Source: a virus
Direction: 5' to 3' (one strand)
DNA: 38,046 nt
IMG/VR virus record: IMGVR_UViG_3300017782_003844
Span: 1-38,046 of that record
In this document: positions 26,262-32,866 of the stretch, in pieces
Layout: every line of letters begins with the position of its first letter
Position numbering within the stretch: the first letter of the stretch is position 1
Translations under genes and position numbers: made by a program
Notes under the pieces: generated by a model
What the model saw: only the letters and a program-made list of their open reading frames with translations
Told to the model about the DNA's origin: nothing
Databases searched by the model: none

Positions 26262-27011
26262 TTATTCTCCAATAAAATCTAATAGATTAGTTATGATTTG
26301 TATGCCAGACTCTCTGGCTTTTTTAGTTTTAGCTGACTCAGTGCCTGATTCATTAATCAAGTGAGTACAGTCTTTAGTTAAACTGCTTTTAACAGTATAG
26401 CCAAGGGCTTGTAAAACTTCAGTAGCTTGCGCTTTGGTTTTATAGCTAGAGAGTTTGCCTGAAATACAAACTGTCCCTGCCGAAACGGCAGACTTAGTAG
26501 AAGTAATACTGAAAGTATAATCAAAAGGAAAATCTCCTTCTTGAAAATCCCAGTGATACCAATCTAACAAGTTTTGGGTTGCTGTTGGGCCTAGGCCTGC
26601 TTGCTCACACGTGTCCTTGCTTAACTCAAATAAGTTATTAATTGTGCATGACAGCTTTTTTGTAGCACTGCTACCTATCAACGGGATACCCATTGCTGGT
26701 AACACAAGCTCTAGCGGAGCAGAACGAGATTTCGTAATCTCTGCGTAGAGCTTGGTTGCCAATTTCTCGGAACCTAGACGCTCAATAATGGCTTCTTCTG
26801 TCAATCCGTAGATTTCAGATGCTTGACCTAGTTCGAGCTTAGATATAGAAGAAGGCCCTAAGCCTTTGATTTTCAAAACCTTAGCGAAATGCTCGATAGA
26901 CTTTTGTAACTTAGAACCACAACTTACATTATGGCAGTACAGTAAATCATTTATAAACACAAGATCAGAACTACAGCTAGGGCAGATCGTGGGGGCTTGT
27001 ATCTCGCGCAT
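26262..27011 (-). CDS. NAD-dependent DNA ligase, C-terminal subunit
   Basis: 249 residues matching the C-terminal half of bacterial LigA. A four-cysteine zinc finger opens the protein (CPSC, then CHNVSC). Helix-hairpin-helix repeats follow (LKIKGLGPSSISKL, AMGIPLIGSSATKKL, AGLGPTATQNLL). A BRCT domain ends it (GTVCISGKLSSYKTKAQATE, then SLTKDCTHLI). The adenylation half is a separate gene immediately upstream, so ligase activity should need both proteins, as known for T5, which also has a two-gene ligase. P3 lies just upstream of the start, and GGAGAAG gives a good ribosome-binding site. Confidence 0.93.
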   Translation of the reverse strand: MREIQAPTICPSCSSDLVFINDLLYCHNVSCGSKLQKSIEHFAKVLKIKGLGPSSISKLELGQASEIYGLTEEAIIERLGSEKLATKLYAEITKSRSAPLELVLPAMGIPLIGSSATKKLSCTINNLFELSKDTCEQAGLGPTATQNLLDWYHWDFQEGDFPFDYTFSITSTKSAVSAGTVCISGKLSSYKTKAQATEVLQALGYTVKSSLTKDCTHLINESGTESAKTKKARESGIQIITNLLDFIGE

Positions 27012-27038
27012 TATTTCTTCTCCGAAAAATGAAAGTAT

Positions 27039-27067
27039 ATTATATTAAAAATCAGAATAAAAGTCAA
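27039..27067 (-). promoter_or_regulatory. Promoter P3
   Basis: Minus-strand TTGACT, 17-base spacer, TATAAT, preceded by AAAATAGTTC. The -35 box contains the TGA stop codon of the ligase adenylation gene (27064-27066). It drives the ligase C-terminal subunit, the HTH-repeat protein and possibly the helicase. Confidence 0.9.
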
Positions 27068-28005
27068 GAACTATTTTTTGGGAGGTCAACCCTGGACAAA
27101 ATCCGAGGTATAATTTCTCCGCTCCGAATAACCTCTACTGTACATCCGATCTCTAAATCTAACGAACGAATATACTCGATGTTGTGTAGAGTGGCACGAC
27201 TAACAGTAGCCCCACCTACCTCTACAGGGTCAAGTATGGCTACGGGAGATACAACTCCTGATTTACCTACTTGCCACACAACATCCAGTAATTCTGTCGA
27301 CACGCCTTTCTGTTGTGTCTTTAAAGCAAATGCACCACGAGGATGCTTGCTTGTGTGTCCTAGCTTATTATACTCTCTGTTACAACGAAGGCGGTATACA
27401 GTGCCATCGGTAGGATACGCACGCGCATCGAACTTATCTACTGTAAGTAACCTCCAACGTCTTAACTGAGCAAGAGTATCCTCGTAAGATACACCAAGGT
27501 GCGGTGTAGCATCATATGCTACAAACACAAGTGGTCGAGTTTTAAACTCTTCCAAGTCATTGAGGCCTAGCGACCCCGATGCGAAGTTACGAGAGTTAGG
27601 AACACTACTTGGAGCAACAACTTCGCCAGTAACTTGAACAAGACCAGTATCATTGATCTCGGTCTCTACTAACTGACGCATCTTATCTGTAATATCACGA
27701 CCTTGAACACCATCTCCCCGAGTGAGTGCGAGTTCAAGATTGCCGTCAACGTACAGAAGAGATACTGCTGCACCATCTAGTTTAGGAGTACTTATACAAT
27801 CATCCAAAAATAAGGGAGCTTTTGCTAAATCAAAACACTTCTGCAAAGAATACATCTGGTACGCGTGCGAAACCGCATCTGTAACAGTGTAGCCCACTTT
27901 ACTATAGTTGTGTTTATCTGCTAGAAGATCGAACTCAGCATCAGAGATAGCTGGAGTCCCTTCATAGTACAACTTGCTCATCTTATCTAAAAAATCTTGT
28001 ATCAT
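27064..28005 (-). CDS. ligA: NAD-dependent DNA ligase, adenylation and OB subunit
   Basis: 313 residues covering the N-terminal half of LigA. A shortened NMN-binding (Ia) region contains YYEGTPAISDAEFDLL. The nucleotidyl-transfer core holds the adenylated lysine in TPKLDGAAVSL, then TRGDGVQGRDIT and VTGEVVAP. The OB fold contains DPVEVGGATVSRATLHN and GCTVEVIRSGEIIPRI. The protein stops right after the OB fold; zinc finger, HhH and BRCT parts are in the next gene. It seals nicks using NAD+. AGAGG upstream of the ATG and promoter P4 support this start. Confidence 0.95.
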   Translation of the reverse strand: MIQDFLDKMSKLYYEGTPAISDAEFDLLADKHNYSKVGYTVTDAVSHAYQMYSLQKCFDLAKAPLFLDDCISTPKLDGAAVSLLYVDGNLELALTRGDGVQGRDITDKMRQLVETEINDTGLVQVTGEVVAPSSVPNSRNFASGSLGLNDLEEFKTRPLVFVAYDATPHLGVSYEDTLAQLRRWRLLTVDKFDARAYPTDGTVYRLRCNREYNKLGHTSKHPRGAFALKTQQKGVSTELLDVVWQVGKSGVVSPVAILDPVEVGGATVSRATLHNIEYIRSLDLEIGCTVEVIRSGEIIPRILSRVDLPKNSS

Positions 28006-28031
28006 AATATTCCTCTCATTTAGAACTATAT

Positions 28032-28060
28032 ATTATACGGAAAACAACGACAAAAGTCAA
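28032..28060 (-). promoter_or_regulatory. Promoter P4
   Basis: Minus-strand TTGACT, 17-base spacer, TATAAT, with upstream AAAATAATTC. It lies four bases from the end of the glycosyltransferase-methyltransferase gene and drives the ligase adenylation subunit. Confidence 0.9.
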
Positions 28061-28063
28061 GAA

Positions 28064-29254
28064 TTATTTTCTACTAATCTCTAATTCTACTGAATGATTT
28101 TTTATAATACGAGTGTCTTCAATATTAAAATAGTGTTTTACTGTATCTATCCACCACTGTGGCTCTTGTACTATTAAGTGCGCATTTCGTCCATCATTTA
28201 GGATTCTTTGTGCAGGTATAGTAGAGATACTAAGAAATCCATTCTTTTTAACAAGAGATTGCATATGTTCAAATACATTACCTAAGAGATCTGGCTCTAC
28301 GTGTTCCAACACATCTATACAGACTAAGAAGTCCGCAGGATTTGGAGGAATAGCGAGTGCAGGAACTCCTGGATCATACTCGATAACTGTAATACCCTTG
28401 CCCTTAGCTTTCAAACTTTGTCTAAATCCACACTGACCAGCTCCGTAGTCAATAGTTTCAGTGACACTATACTTATCCAGTATAGGTATAATTCTATCAA
28501 TCATAGAAGCTGCTGCAACGCCCCACTTTGTGGTTGCGTGCTCTTTAATCAAAGTAGATCTATACTCAGGAGAAGCAAGAGTACTTAAAGTATTCTTGTT
28601 CGCCTCTTGTAGAAACCTCCACCAAAGCTCAGTAAGATCTTTTCTAGGATGCTCTTTGGCGGTAAAAGGAATGTCGTGCTTAGCGTGCACAGTAGAAGCC
28701 CACGAAGGACTCCACGGCTGAGTAGGCATATGAGTAAAATGTAAGTGATAGATATCAAAGGGGTTGAGATCTTCTCCATCTAAGCAGTTCCATCTAGTGT
28801 CATATGTGGTAGCATACTTTATAAATTTTTGAAAAGCATACGTAGCGTAGTCTGCTCGCTGTCTAATGACAGAGACAGGGTCTACAATTTCTTTCATTTT
28901 AGCACAGTCCATGACCATGACGCAGGTGCGCCCTCCAGGCTTACATGCAAAAGCCGCATCGCCTAGATCCATGTTCCATAGTTCTGATATGTCTCGAAAG
29001 TTGACTTGATCTACATCCATATAAATAGCTCTGCCCTCGAAGTTGCACAACTCAGGTATGCACCAACGAAAAGCAGAGAATGGAGTAAACCATTCGCTAT
29101 CATCAAAGCCAGAGAAAAAACCTTCAGACTCTTTACGCATAAAAGTTAGTTCCACAGGGAGAGAGGAGTTCTTCTTTAAAGAATACTCCAACACTCTTTC
29201 TGCAGGTACATCGTCTGAACCCGGAGAGGTTCCTACAAATATTCTAACTGTCAC
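28064..29254 (-). CDS. Glycosyltransferase-methyltransferase fusion protein
   Basis: 396 residues with two domains. Residues about 1-210 resemble a GT8-type nucleotide-sugar glycosyltransferase: IFVGTSPGSDD at the N-terminus and a DxD metal motif in IYMDVDQVNFRD (D80, D82), then DAAFACKPGG. Residues about 230-396 form a Rossmann-type SAM methyltransferase: motif I TIDYGAGQCGF (268-277), acidic VIEYDPG (290-295) and FLVCIDVLEHVEPD (309-322). The GTG start overlaps the upstream PC4-like gene by 11 bases. Target unknown: modified DNA bases, phage proteins or host surface glycans are all possible. Both domains keep their key motifs, so an active bifunctional enzyme is likely. Confidence 0.8.
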   Translation of the reverse strand: MTVRIFVGTSPGSDDVPAERVLEYSLKKNSSLPVELTFMRKESEGFFSGFDDSEWFTPFSAFRWCIPELCNFEGRAIYMDVDQVNFRDISELWNMDLGDAAFACKPGGRTCVMVMDCAKMKEIVDPVSVIRQRADYATYAFQKFIKYATTYDTRWNCLDGEDLNPFDIYHLHFTHMPTQPWSPSWASTVHAKHDIPFTAKEHPRKDLTELWWRFLQEANKNTLSTLASPEYRSTLIKEHATTKWGVAAASMIDRIIPILDKYSVTETIDYGAGQCGFRQSLKAKGKGITVIEYDPGVPALAIPPNPADFLVCIDVLEHVEPDLLGNVFEHMQSLVKKNGFLSISTIPAQRILNDGRNAHLIVQEPQWWIDTVKHYFNIEDTRIIKNHSVELEISRK

Positions 29255-29549
29255 TATATAAATCCTCTAGTAGATCTTTAAAATGTTCTTCGATAATAGA
29301 CTTACTCTCTGCTAAAGAGAGTATCTCCACCAAACCAGAAAACAACTCCCTAGAATTATTAAAGTCTAGTTGCATTGCTATACCCTCAGAAGAAGGCTTC
29401 CACTCTTCGGAAAAATCCATATAATACTTACGAATATGTAGATACTCGATGCCTCGGAAGGTACTTACAGTCAACCTAACCTGTACATCTTTAACTGCAT
29501 CATAATGTATTACTTTCTCGTAGATTTCTGGCGACTCATGAAGTTCCAT
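29244..29549 (-). CDS. PC4/p15-like ssDNA-binding transcription cofactor
   Basis: 101 residues from the ATG at 29549, with GGAG seven bases before the start codon. Residues about 20-90 match the PC4 pattern: a beta strand VRLTVSTFRGIEYLHIRKYY, then EEWKPSSEGIAM and a C-terminal helix LFSGLVEILSLAE. In PC4 proteins the FRG-x-x-YLxIRxY and W-x-P-x-x-x-GI elements form the ssDNA-binding face. Phage T5 is known to encode a PC4 homologue linked to recombination-dependent replication, which suits this gene set. It joins its upstream neighbour by a one-base TGATG overlap. The match is by pattern only. Confidence 0.68.
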   Translation of the reverse strand: MELHESPEIYEKVIHYDAVKDVQVRLTVSTFRGIEYLHIRKYYMDFSEEWKPSSEGIAMQLDFNNSRELFSGLVEILSLAESKSIIEEHFKDLLEDLYSDS

Positions 29550-29818
29550 CACCGTTCTCCATTCTTTAGAATAGAGGCCATAGGTACGACACTGGTGACG
29601 TTCTTAGCTTTCAAAAGTCTAAAAGAGTCAGTGTCCCAGCAGAACATCAATAATGTACTTGATGACTCCTTGGCACGATTCTTTTTATTGCGAATATAGG
29701 GCGTACTAAAGTCCAATGTACAAACATTGTATTTTAGTTTTTTACTATTTTCACTTCGGTAGGTAATCACAGCATCGCCGTATTCTTCGACAAGCTGTGC
29801 TAGTTCCTCTTTTTTCAC
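29549..29818 (-). CDS. Phage protein of unknown function
   Basis: 89 residues from a GTG preceded by AAGGAG at five bases. The central VCTLDFSTPYIRNKKNR and FCWDTDSFRLLKAKNVTSV look beta-rich, with a basic loop between. The C-terminus VVPMASILKNGER ends at the start of the PC4-like gene. I find no catalytic motif. A hairpin separates it from the upstream HTH gene, so it may be expressed at a lower level. Confidence 0.75.
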   Translation of the reverse strand: MKKEELAQLVEEYGDAVITYRSENSKKLKYNVCTLDFSTPYIRNKKNRAKESSSTLLMFCWDTDSFRLLKAKNVTSVVPMASILKNGER

Positions 29819-29869
29819 AGGTACTCCTTGTGGGCAGGTTAGCAGAATCTTCTACTGTACAATCCAAAA

Positions 29870-29916
29870 GGAGGGGGACATCGTTGTTTTGATAAAGCAG
29901 GCGATGTCAAGCCTCC
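29870..29916 (-). terminator. Long imperfect hairpin, terminator-like
   Basis: On the minus strand GGAGG, internal loop, GACATCG, an 18-base loop, CGATGTC, CCC-type internal loop and CCTCC form a two-part stem. TTTTGG follows directly. It lies in the 113-base gap between the 148-residue HTH gene and the next gene. The large loop makes it a weak intrinsic terminator at best; an RNA-processing or attenuation role is equally possible. Confidence 0.45.
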
Positions 29917-29931
29917 TGCCGAGGGAATACC

Positions 29932-30378
29932 TTAGCCGTTATTAATAGCGGCAATAATACCTGCAAAATACTGGGCTGCTTTGCCAGTCAGCTTGCTCAA
30001 GATCTCTTCGTCTGCTTCCTGACCTGCGTCAGTAATAGCACCTGTAAGAGTCTCAATAGCTGCTGCTTTAGATACGCGGCCACCGCCAGTTGAAGCTTTA
30101 GCTGCTCCACCACCTGATACAGGTGCTTTTTTGACGTATACGCCGGCTTTGGTGAGAATCATGCGAACCCCGTTAGGGCTCTCACTATATTCTTCTGCTA
30201 GTTCTTTTACAATTTCCATGCTGGTTTCAGGAGTCGGTTCTGAGTTTTCATATGCTGCAATAACCGCTGCTTTTTTATCATCATCCCAAGCCATTCTTCG
30301 TTTCCTTTTATTAGGGGTTTTATTTCCAGGACAGTTACCTGTCGCTGCTAGTTGTTGTTGGTAGAACCTATCGCCCAT
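29932..30378 (-). CDS. HTH-like protein with Ala/Gly-rich linker
   Basis: 148 residues. The N-terminus is polar and basic (NKTPNKRKRRMAW). Residues about 27-85 form one unit like those of the 239-residue protein: MAWDDDKKAAVIAAYENS, then VKELAEEYSESPNGVRMIL and TKAGVYV. A Gly/Ala linker (VSGGGAAKASTGGG) follows, and then a helical C-terminus (SKAAAIETLTGAITDAGQEA). This suggests a DNA-binding head and an oligomerisation tail. The ATG overlaps the stop of the small membrane gene (ATGGGCGATAG, 11 bases). Function unknown. Confidence 0.75.
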   Translation of the reverse strand: MGDRFYQQQLAATGNCPGNKTPNKRKRRMAWDDDKKAAVIAAYENSEPTPETSMEIVKELAEEYSESPNGVRMILTKAGVYVKKAPVSGGGAAKASTGGGRVSKAAAIETLTGAITDAGQEADEEILSKLTGKAAQYFAGIIAAINNG

Positions 30379-30472
30379 CGTTATTAAACTTATATTCGAT
30401 GTAGCCTAGGTAGCCAAATAGGGTGTATGTACACGTTCCAAGTACTGCTAATCCGATTAAAAATTCTATCAT
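30368..30472 (-). CDS. 34-residue membrane protein, first gene of the P5 unit
   Basis: A short frame beginning MIEFLIGLAVLGTCTYTLF, followed by a few polar residues. It is one hydrophobic helix with a short charged tail, so a single-pass membrane peptide is likely. AAGGAAACC lies about ten bases before the ATG. It is the first frame after P5 and overlaps the HTH gene by 11 bases, which supports translation. Function unknown. Confidence 0.6.
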   Translation of the reverse strand: MIEFLIGLAVLGTCTYTLFGYLGYIEYKFNNDGR

Positions 30473-30500
30473 TTCTTGGTTTCCTTATTTTGAAGTATAT

Positions 30501-30530
30501 ATTATAACAGCATATACCAAAAAATGTCAA
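30501..30530 (-). promoter_or_regulatory. Promoter P5
   Basis: Minus-strand TTGACA, 18-base spacer (one longer than the others), TATAAT, with upstream AAAATACTTC. It drives the small membrane gene, the HTH protein and, past the hairpin, the PC4-like and glycosyltransferase genes. Confidence 0.88.
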
Positions 30531-30539
30531 GAAGTATTT

Positions 30540-31238
30540 TTAGATACGTGATAGATTGACTCCATACTGTTCAAGGTGGGTAAGCTTGCCGAGATCATAC
30601 GCAAGAGTATAAGCGGAGTAACCACCCTGACTTACTCTAGCCCATTGATCCTCTAACTCTCTAACTTCTTCTAATACATAGATAGCATAGCATTTACTAC
30701 TATACTTACTTTCATAGTTTACGTCAGAGAAACCCATGCGCTCTGCTTGATAATCTATAGATACCTCTTTATCTACTATTGCAGGGCAGTGGTGACGAGC
30801 TGACCACACGATTTCACCTTCCTCAAAATCATCAGACCTACACTCATCTGGCAAGAAGTCGATGCCTTCATCACTTTTCTCGGGCACACCTACTCTGTTG
30901 ATGACTCCTCGGACGAACGAAGGTGATCGAAAGAGGGATCTTGCGATTTCTGCAACGCTTGATCCAGAGAGGAATTGTGTAACTGCTTCAGATATTTCTT
31001 GGCTTGAAGCTGCTCTTCCTCTATTCTGTGATTTACGAAGTTTAATATAATCTTTTTTATCGTTGTAATCATCAATAATTCTCTGGAGCCTGGCTGTGTT
31101 ATATGAAATATTTAACATCTCACAGGCTTCTTTTTTGGTGATAGCCTTATCTGAAGTATCTGGGGCCAGCAGGGATATCACTTTCTCTATGTTCGTTTCG
31201 CTTAGATTCTCGTAATCTTTCTTCTTCACTCTTGGCAA
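30540..31238 (-). CDS. Helix-turn-helix phage protein
   Basis: 232 residues from a TTG start with AGGA eight bases upstream. Two HTH-like stretches are visible: ITKKEACEMLNISYNTARLQ (about 33-52) and GSSVAEIARSLFRSPSFVRG, ending IINRVGVP (about 92-115). The basic KLRKSQNRGRAA lies between them. The second half contains FEEGEIVWSARHHCPAIV and GGYSAYTLAYDLGKLTHLE, probably a separate beta-rich domain. The protein could be a transcription or replication regulator. Its first 92 bases overlap the pyrophosphohydrolase gene in another frame, an unusually long overlap for this window. Confidence 0.75.
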   Translation of the reverse strand: MPRVKKKDYENLSETNIEKVISLLAPDTSDKAITKKEACEMLNISYNTARLQRIIDDYNDKKDYIKLRKSQNRGRAASSQEISEAVTQFLSGSSVAEIARSLFRSPSFVRGVINRVGVPEKSDEGIDFLPDECRSDDFEEGEIVWSARHHCPAIVDKEVSIDYQAERMGFSDVNYESKYSSKCYAIYVLEEVRELEDQWARVSQGGYSAYTLAYDLGKLTHLEQYGVNLSRI

Positions 31239-31512
31239 TTAATTTATCCTCCAGTTTAAACATTAAACAGCATATGGCATGAGCAATGTGGCTCAGATCC
31301 GTTTCTTCATCTTCTTCTTCGCCTGCCATATCAGCAAGCAAGTGTCTTAGTGCAGCACTAGTATATCTTTCTTGTAGCTTATCTAGCCGTCTCCAATTAT
31401 CAGGACTATACTTAATTGCGCCATAAGTTAATACTTTTCCTACCTCTAAAGTGGCTAGAGGAGGTAGTAAATACATATCAGGTTTATTCCCATCATATTT
31501 AATTCCAGTCAT
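31147..31512 (-). CDS. DUF5664-type dNTP pyrophosphohydrolase (MazG-like fold)
   Basis: 121 residues. The start KYDGNKPDMYLLPPLATLEV, followed by VLTYGAIKYSPDNWRRL, RYTSAALRHLLADMAGEEED and EETDLSHIAHAICC, matches the phage family annotated as dATP/dGTP diphosphohydrolase (DUF5664). The E-E-x-x-D and downstream helix carry the metal-binding acids of all-alpha NTP pyrophosphatases. Likely role: trimming of the purine dNTP pool. It overlaps thyX by 14 bases. No purZ-like gene is present here, so there is no evidence for 2-aminoadenine DNA. Confidence 0.82.
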   Translation of the reverse strand: MTGIKYDGNKPDMYLLPPLATLEVGKVLTYGAIKYSPDNWRRLDKLQERYTSAALRHLLADMAGEEEDEETDLSHIAHAICCLMFKLEDKLIAKSEEERLRESKRNEHRESDIPAGPRYFR

Positions 31513-32185
31513 CTACTTCCCACTCCACAGCTTCTGCAACATCAGGAAAGTGCCCAGAAATAATTCTCCACGCTTGTTTTGCAATTAACTGGTGTTCTTT
31601 CTGAGTACCATTGCCAGTACGCAACTGACAGTAGTGAATCCAGCTTCGTAGCGACCCCGCCATGTAGAGAGTAGTCTCTGTGTTTCCTTCAGGAAGAACG
31701 GCACGGGCTTGCTCTTTTGCAATACCATTATCGAGTGCCCACTTATAGACTTCCTGAGATTTTTCAATAACTTCGTACTGAGCACGTCTCCATCGGGCAT
31801 CTAGTATAGAGTGTGCATCCATTTCTGGATCGAGGTCAATACTGTTCTGACGATTCTTCTCGTCTTGTATTCTAGCCGTTCGTGGAACGTAGTTCTCTGC
31901 AACAGCATAGCGTTGACTGAACTCTTGAAAGGCAAAAGAGCGATGTCGAATAATCTGACGAGAAATATCTCTCGTAGTAGTAATACCTAAGGTAATGTGC
32001 ACCATCTCAAAAGGAGACCAGTGCTCGTGTTGAATTAAATAACGAATAAGCTTAGGAGCACTCATAACATTATTTTGGTTTCCTGGATTACTTACTCGTG
32101 CTACATAAGCAATAAATTGGTTAGCATTGGCAGTTCCTGTCGTTGCACTTGGGTGCGACATTGCTACCAGTTCTACATCACTCAT
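31499..32185 (-). CDS. thyX: Flavin-dependent thymidylate synthase
   Basis: 228 residues. The ThyX signature RHR-x7-S is complete in IIRHRSFAFQEFSQRY. Other family features are HEHWSPFEMVHITLGI near the N-terminus and LPEGNTETTLYMAGSLRSW with the conserved Arg near the C-terminus. It makes dTMP from dUMP with FAD and methylenetetrahydrofolate, complementing the phage ribonucleotide reductase. The ATG follows a purine-rich AAGGAAAAC leader. It is the second gene of the P6 unit. Confidence 0.97.
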   Translation of the reverse strand: MSDVELVAMSHPSATTGTANANQFIAYVARVSNPGNQNNVMSAPKLIRYLIQHEHWSPFEMVHITLGITTTRDISRQIIRHRSFAFQEFSQRYAVAENYVPRTARIQDEKNRQNSIDLDPEMDAHSILDARWRRAQYEVIEKSQEVYKWALDNGIAKEQARAVLPEGNTETTLYMAGSLRSWIHYCQLRTGNGTQKEHQLIAKQAWRIISGHFPDVAEAVEWEVDDWN

Positions 32186-32214
32186 TTTGTTTTCCTTTAT
32201 AGATTAGTGTTGGG

Positions 32215-32814
32215 TTACTTAGCCGTAATCCTTTTGTCGTAGTCAGCATAGTCTTCGTTCCACCACCCAGGTTTTTCTCTACCGGTCCAACTAGCAAAAG
32301 TAGCTTTATCAAGATGATAGTAGTCACGATATGATTGTATGGGATTGTCATAGTCCTTTAGTTCCTCGGGCATTGCGAGTCCGAATTCGGTGAATCCAAG
32401 TCTCGGTAAATTCCGCGGCTCTGGTAGCTTGTTAACCACTTCCACAATCGACTTGTGTTGTTTCGCATAGCGATAATGATATTCGTCATTAAGAGCGTTA
32501 CCATAGCAGTGTGTCCATTCAAAATTATCTAGTGACGAACGTACCCAGATAGTGCAAGGGTGGTTGTACATCATTGGTAGATAAGGGGTTAGTGGTCGTT
32601 CTTCCATAGGAAGATGTTTAATATCTTTCTTCAAAGCATTGAGATGATCGCGCTCTTCTTTGTTGAGAGCACGAGGTACAAAGCCTAGGTGTTCGTCTAC
32701 CCAGATAGCAGTACACATTAGCTGTGCTACTTCTAAGGGCATTTTTACAATATGTTTGTCAACATGATACTCGGCACACTTGTCGAGGTCATTGTCAAGG
32801 TAAAAAAGATTCAT
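32215..32814 (-). CDS. Conserved phage protein of unknown function
   Basis: 199 residues. The N-terminus MNLFYLDNDLDKCAEYHVDK, continuing HIVKMPLEVAQLM, is a pattern I associate with a widespread family of uncharacterised phage proteins. Other conserved-looking blocks are YNHPCTIWVRSSLDNFEW and YRDYYHLDKATFASWTGRE. Several His, Cys and Asp residues (C13, H17, H21) could bind metal. It is first in the P6 unit, next to thyX, which suggests nucleotide or DNA metabolism. I cannot confirm an enzymatic activity. Confidence 0.85.
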   Translation of the reverse strand: MNLFYLDNDLDKCAEYHVDKHIVKMPLEVAQLMCTAIWVDEHLGFVPRALNKEERDHLNALKKDIKHLPMEERPLTPYLPMMYNHPCTIWVRSSLDNFEWTHCYGNALNDEYHYRYAKQHKSIVEVVNKLPEPRNLPRLGFTEFGLAMPEELKDYDNPIQSYRDYYHLDKATFASWTGREKPGWWNEDYADYDKRITAK

Positions 32815-32837
32815 GTAAAGTCTCCATTAATTTATAT

Positions 32838-32866
32838 ATTATACAGCCTATAGTATCTAATGTCAA
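32838..32866 (-). promoter_or_regulatory. Promoter P6
   Basis: Minus-strand TTGACA, 17-base spacer, TATAAT, with upstream AAAATAAGTC. The TGA stop codon of the ParB-like gene (32863-32865) lies inside the -35 box. It drives the 199-residue gene, thyX, the pyrophosphohydrolase and the HTH gene. Confidence 0.9.

Noticed and set aside
27029-27469. Plus-strand frame of 146 codons opposite the ligase gene
   Set aside because: Antisense to the OB and adenylation domains of the ligase and crossing promoter P3; no coding signals.
31147-31512. 2-aminoadenine (Z) DNA pathway
   Set aside because: A DUF5664-type enzyme alone is not evidence. No PurZ-like gene or DatZ-like HD phosphohydrolase is visible, and the polymerase is not diagnostic.
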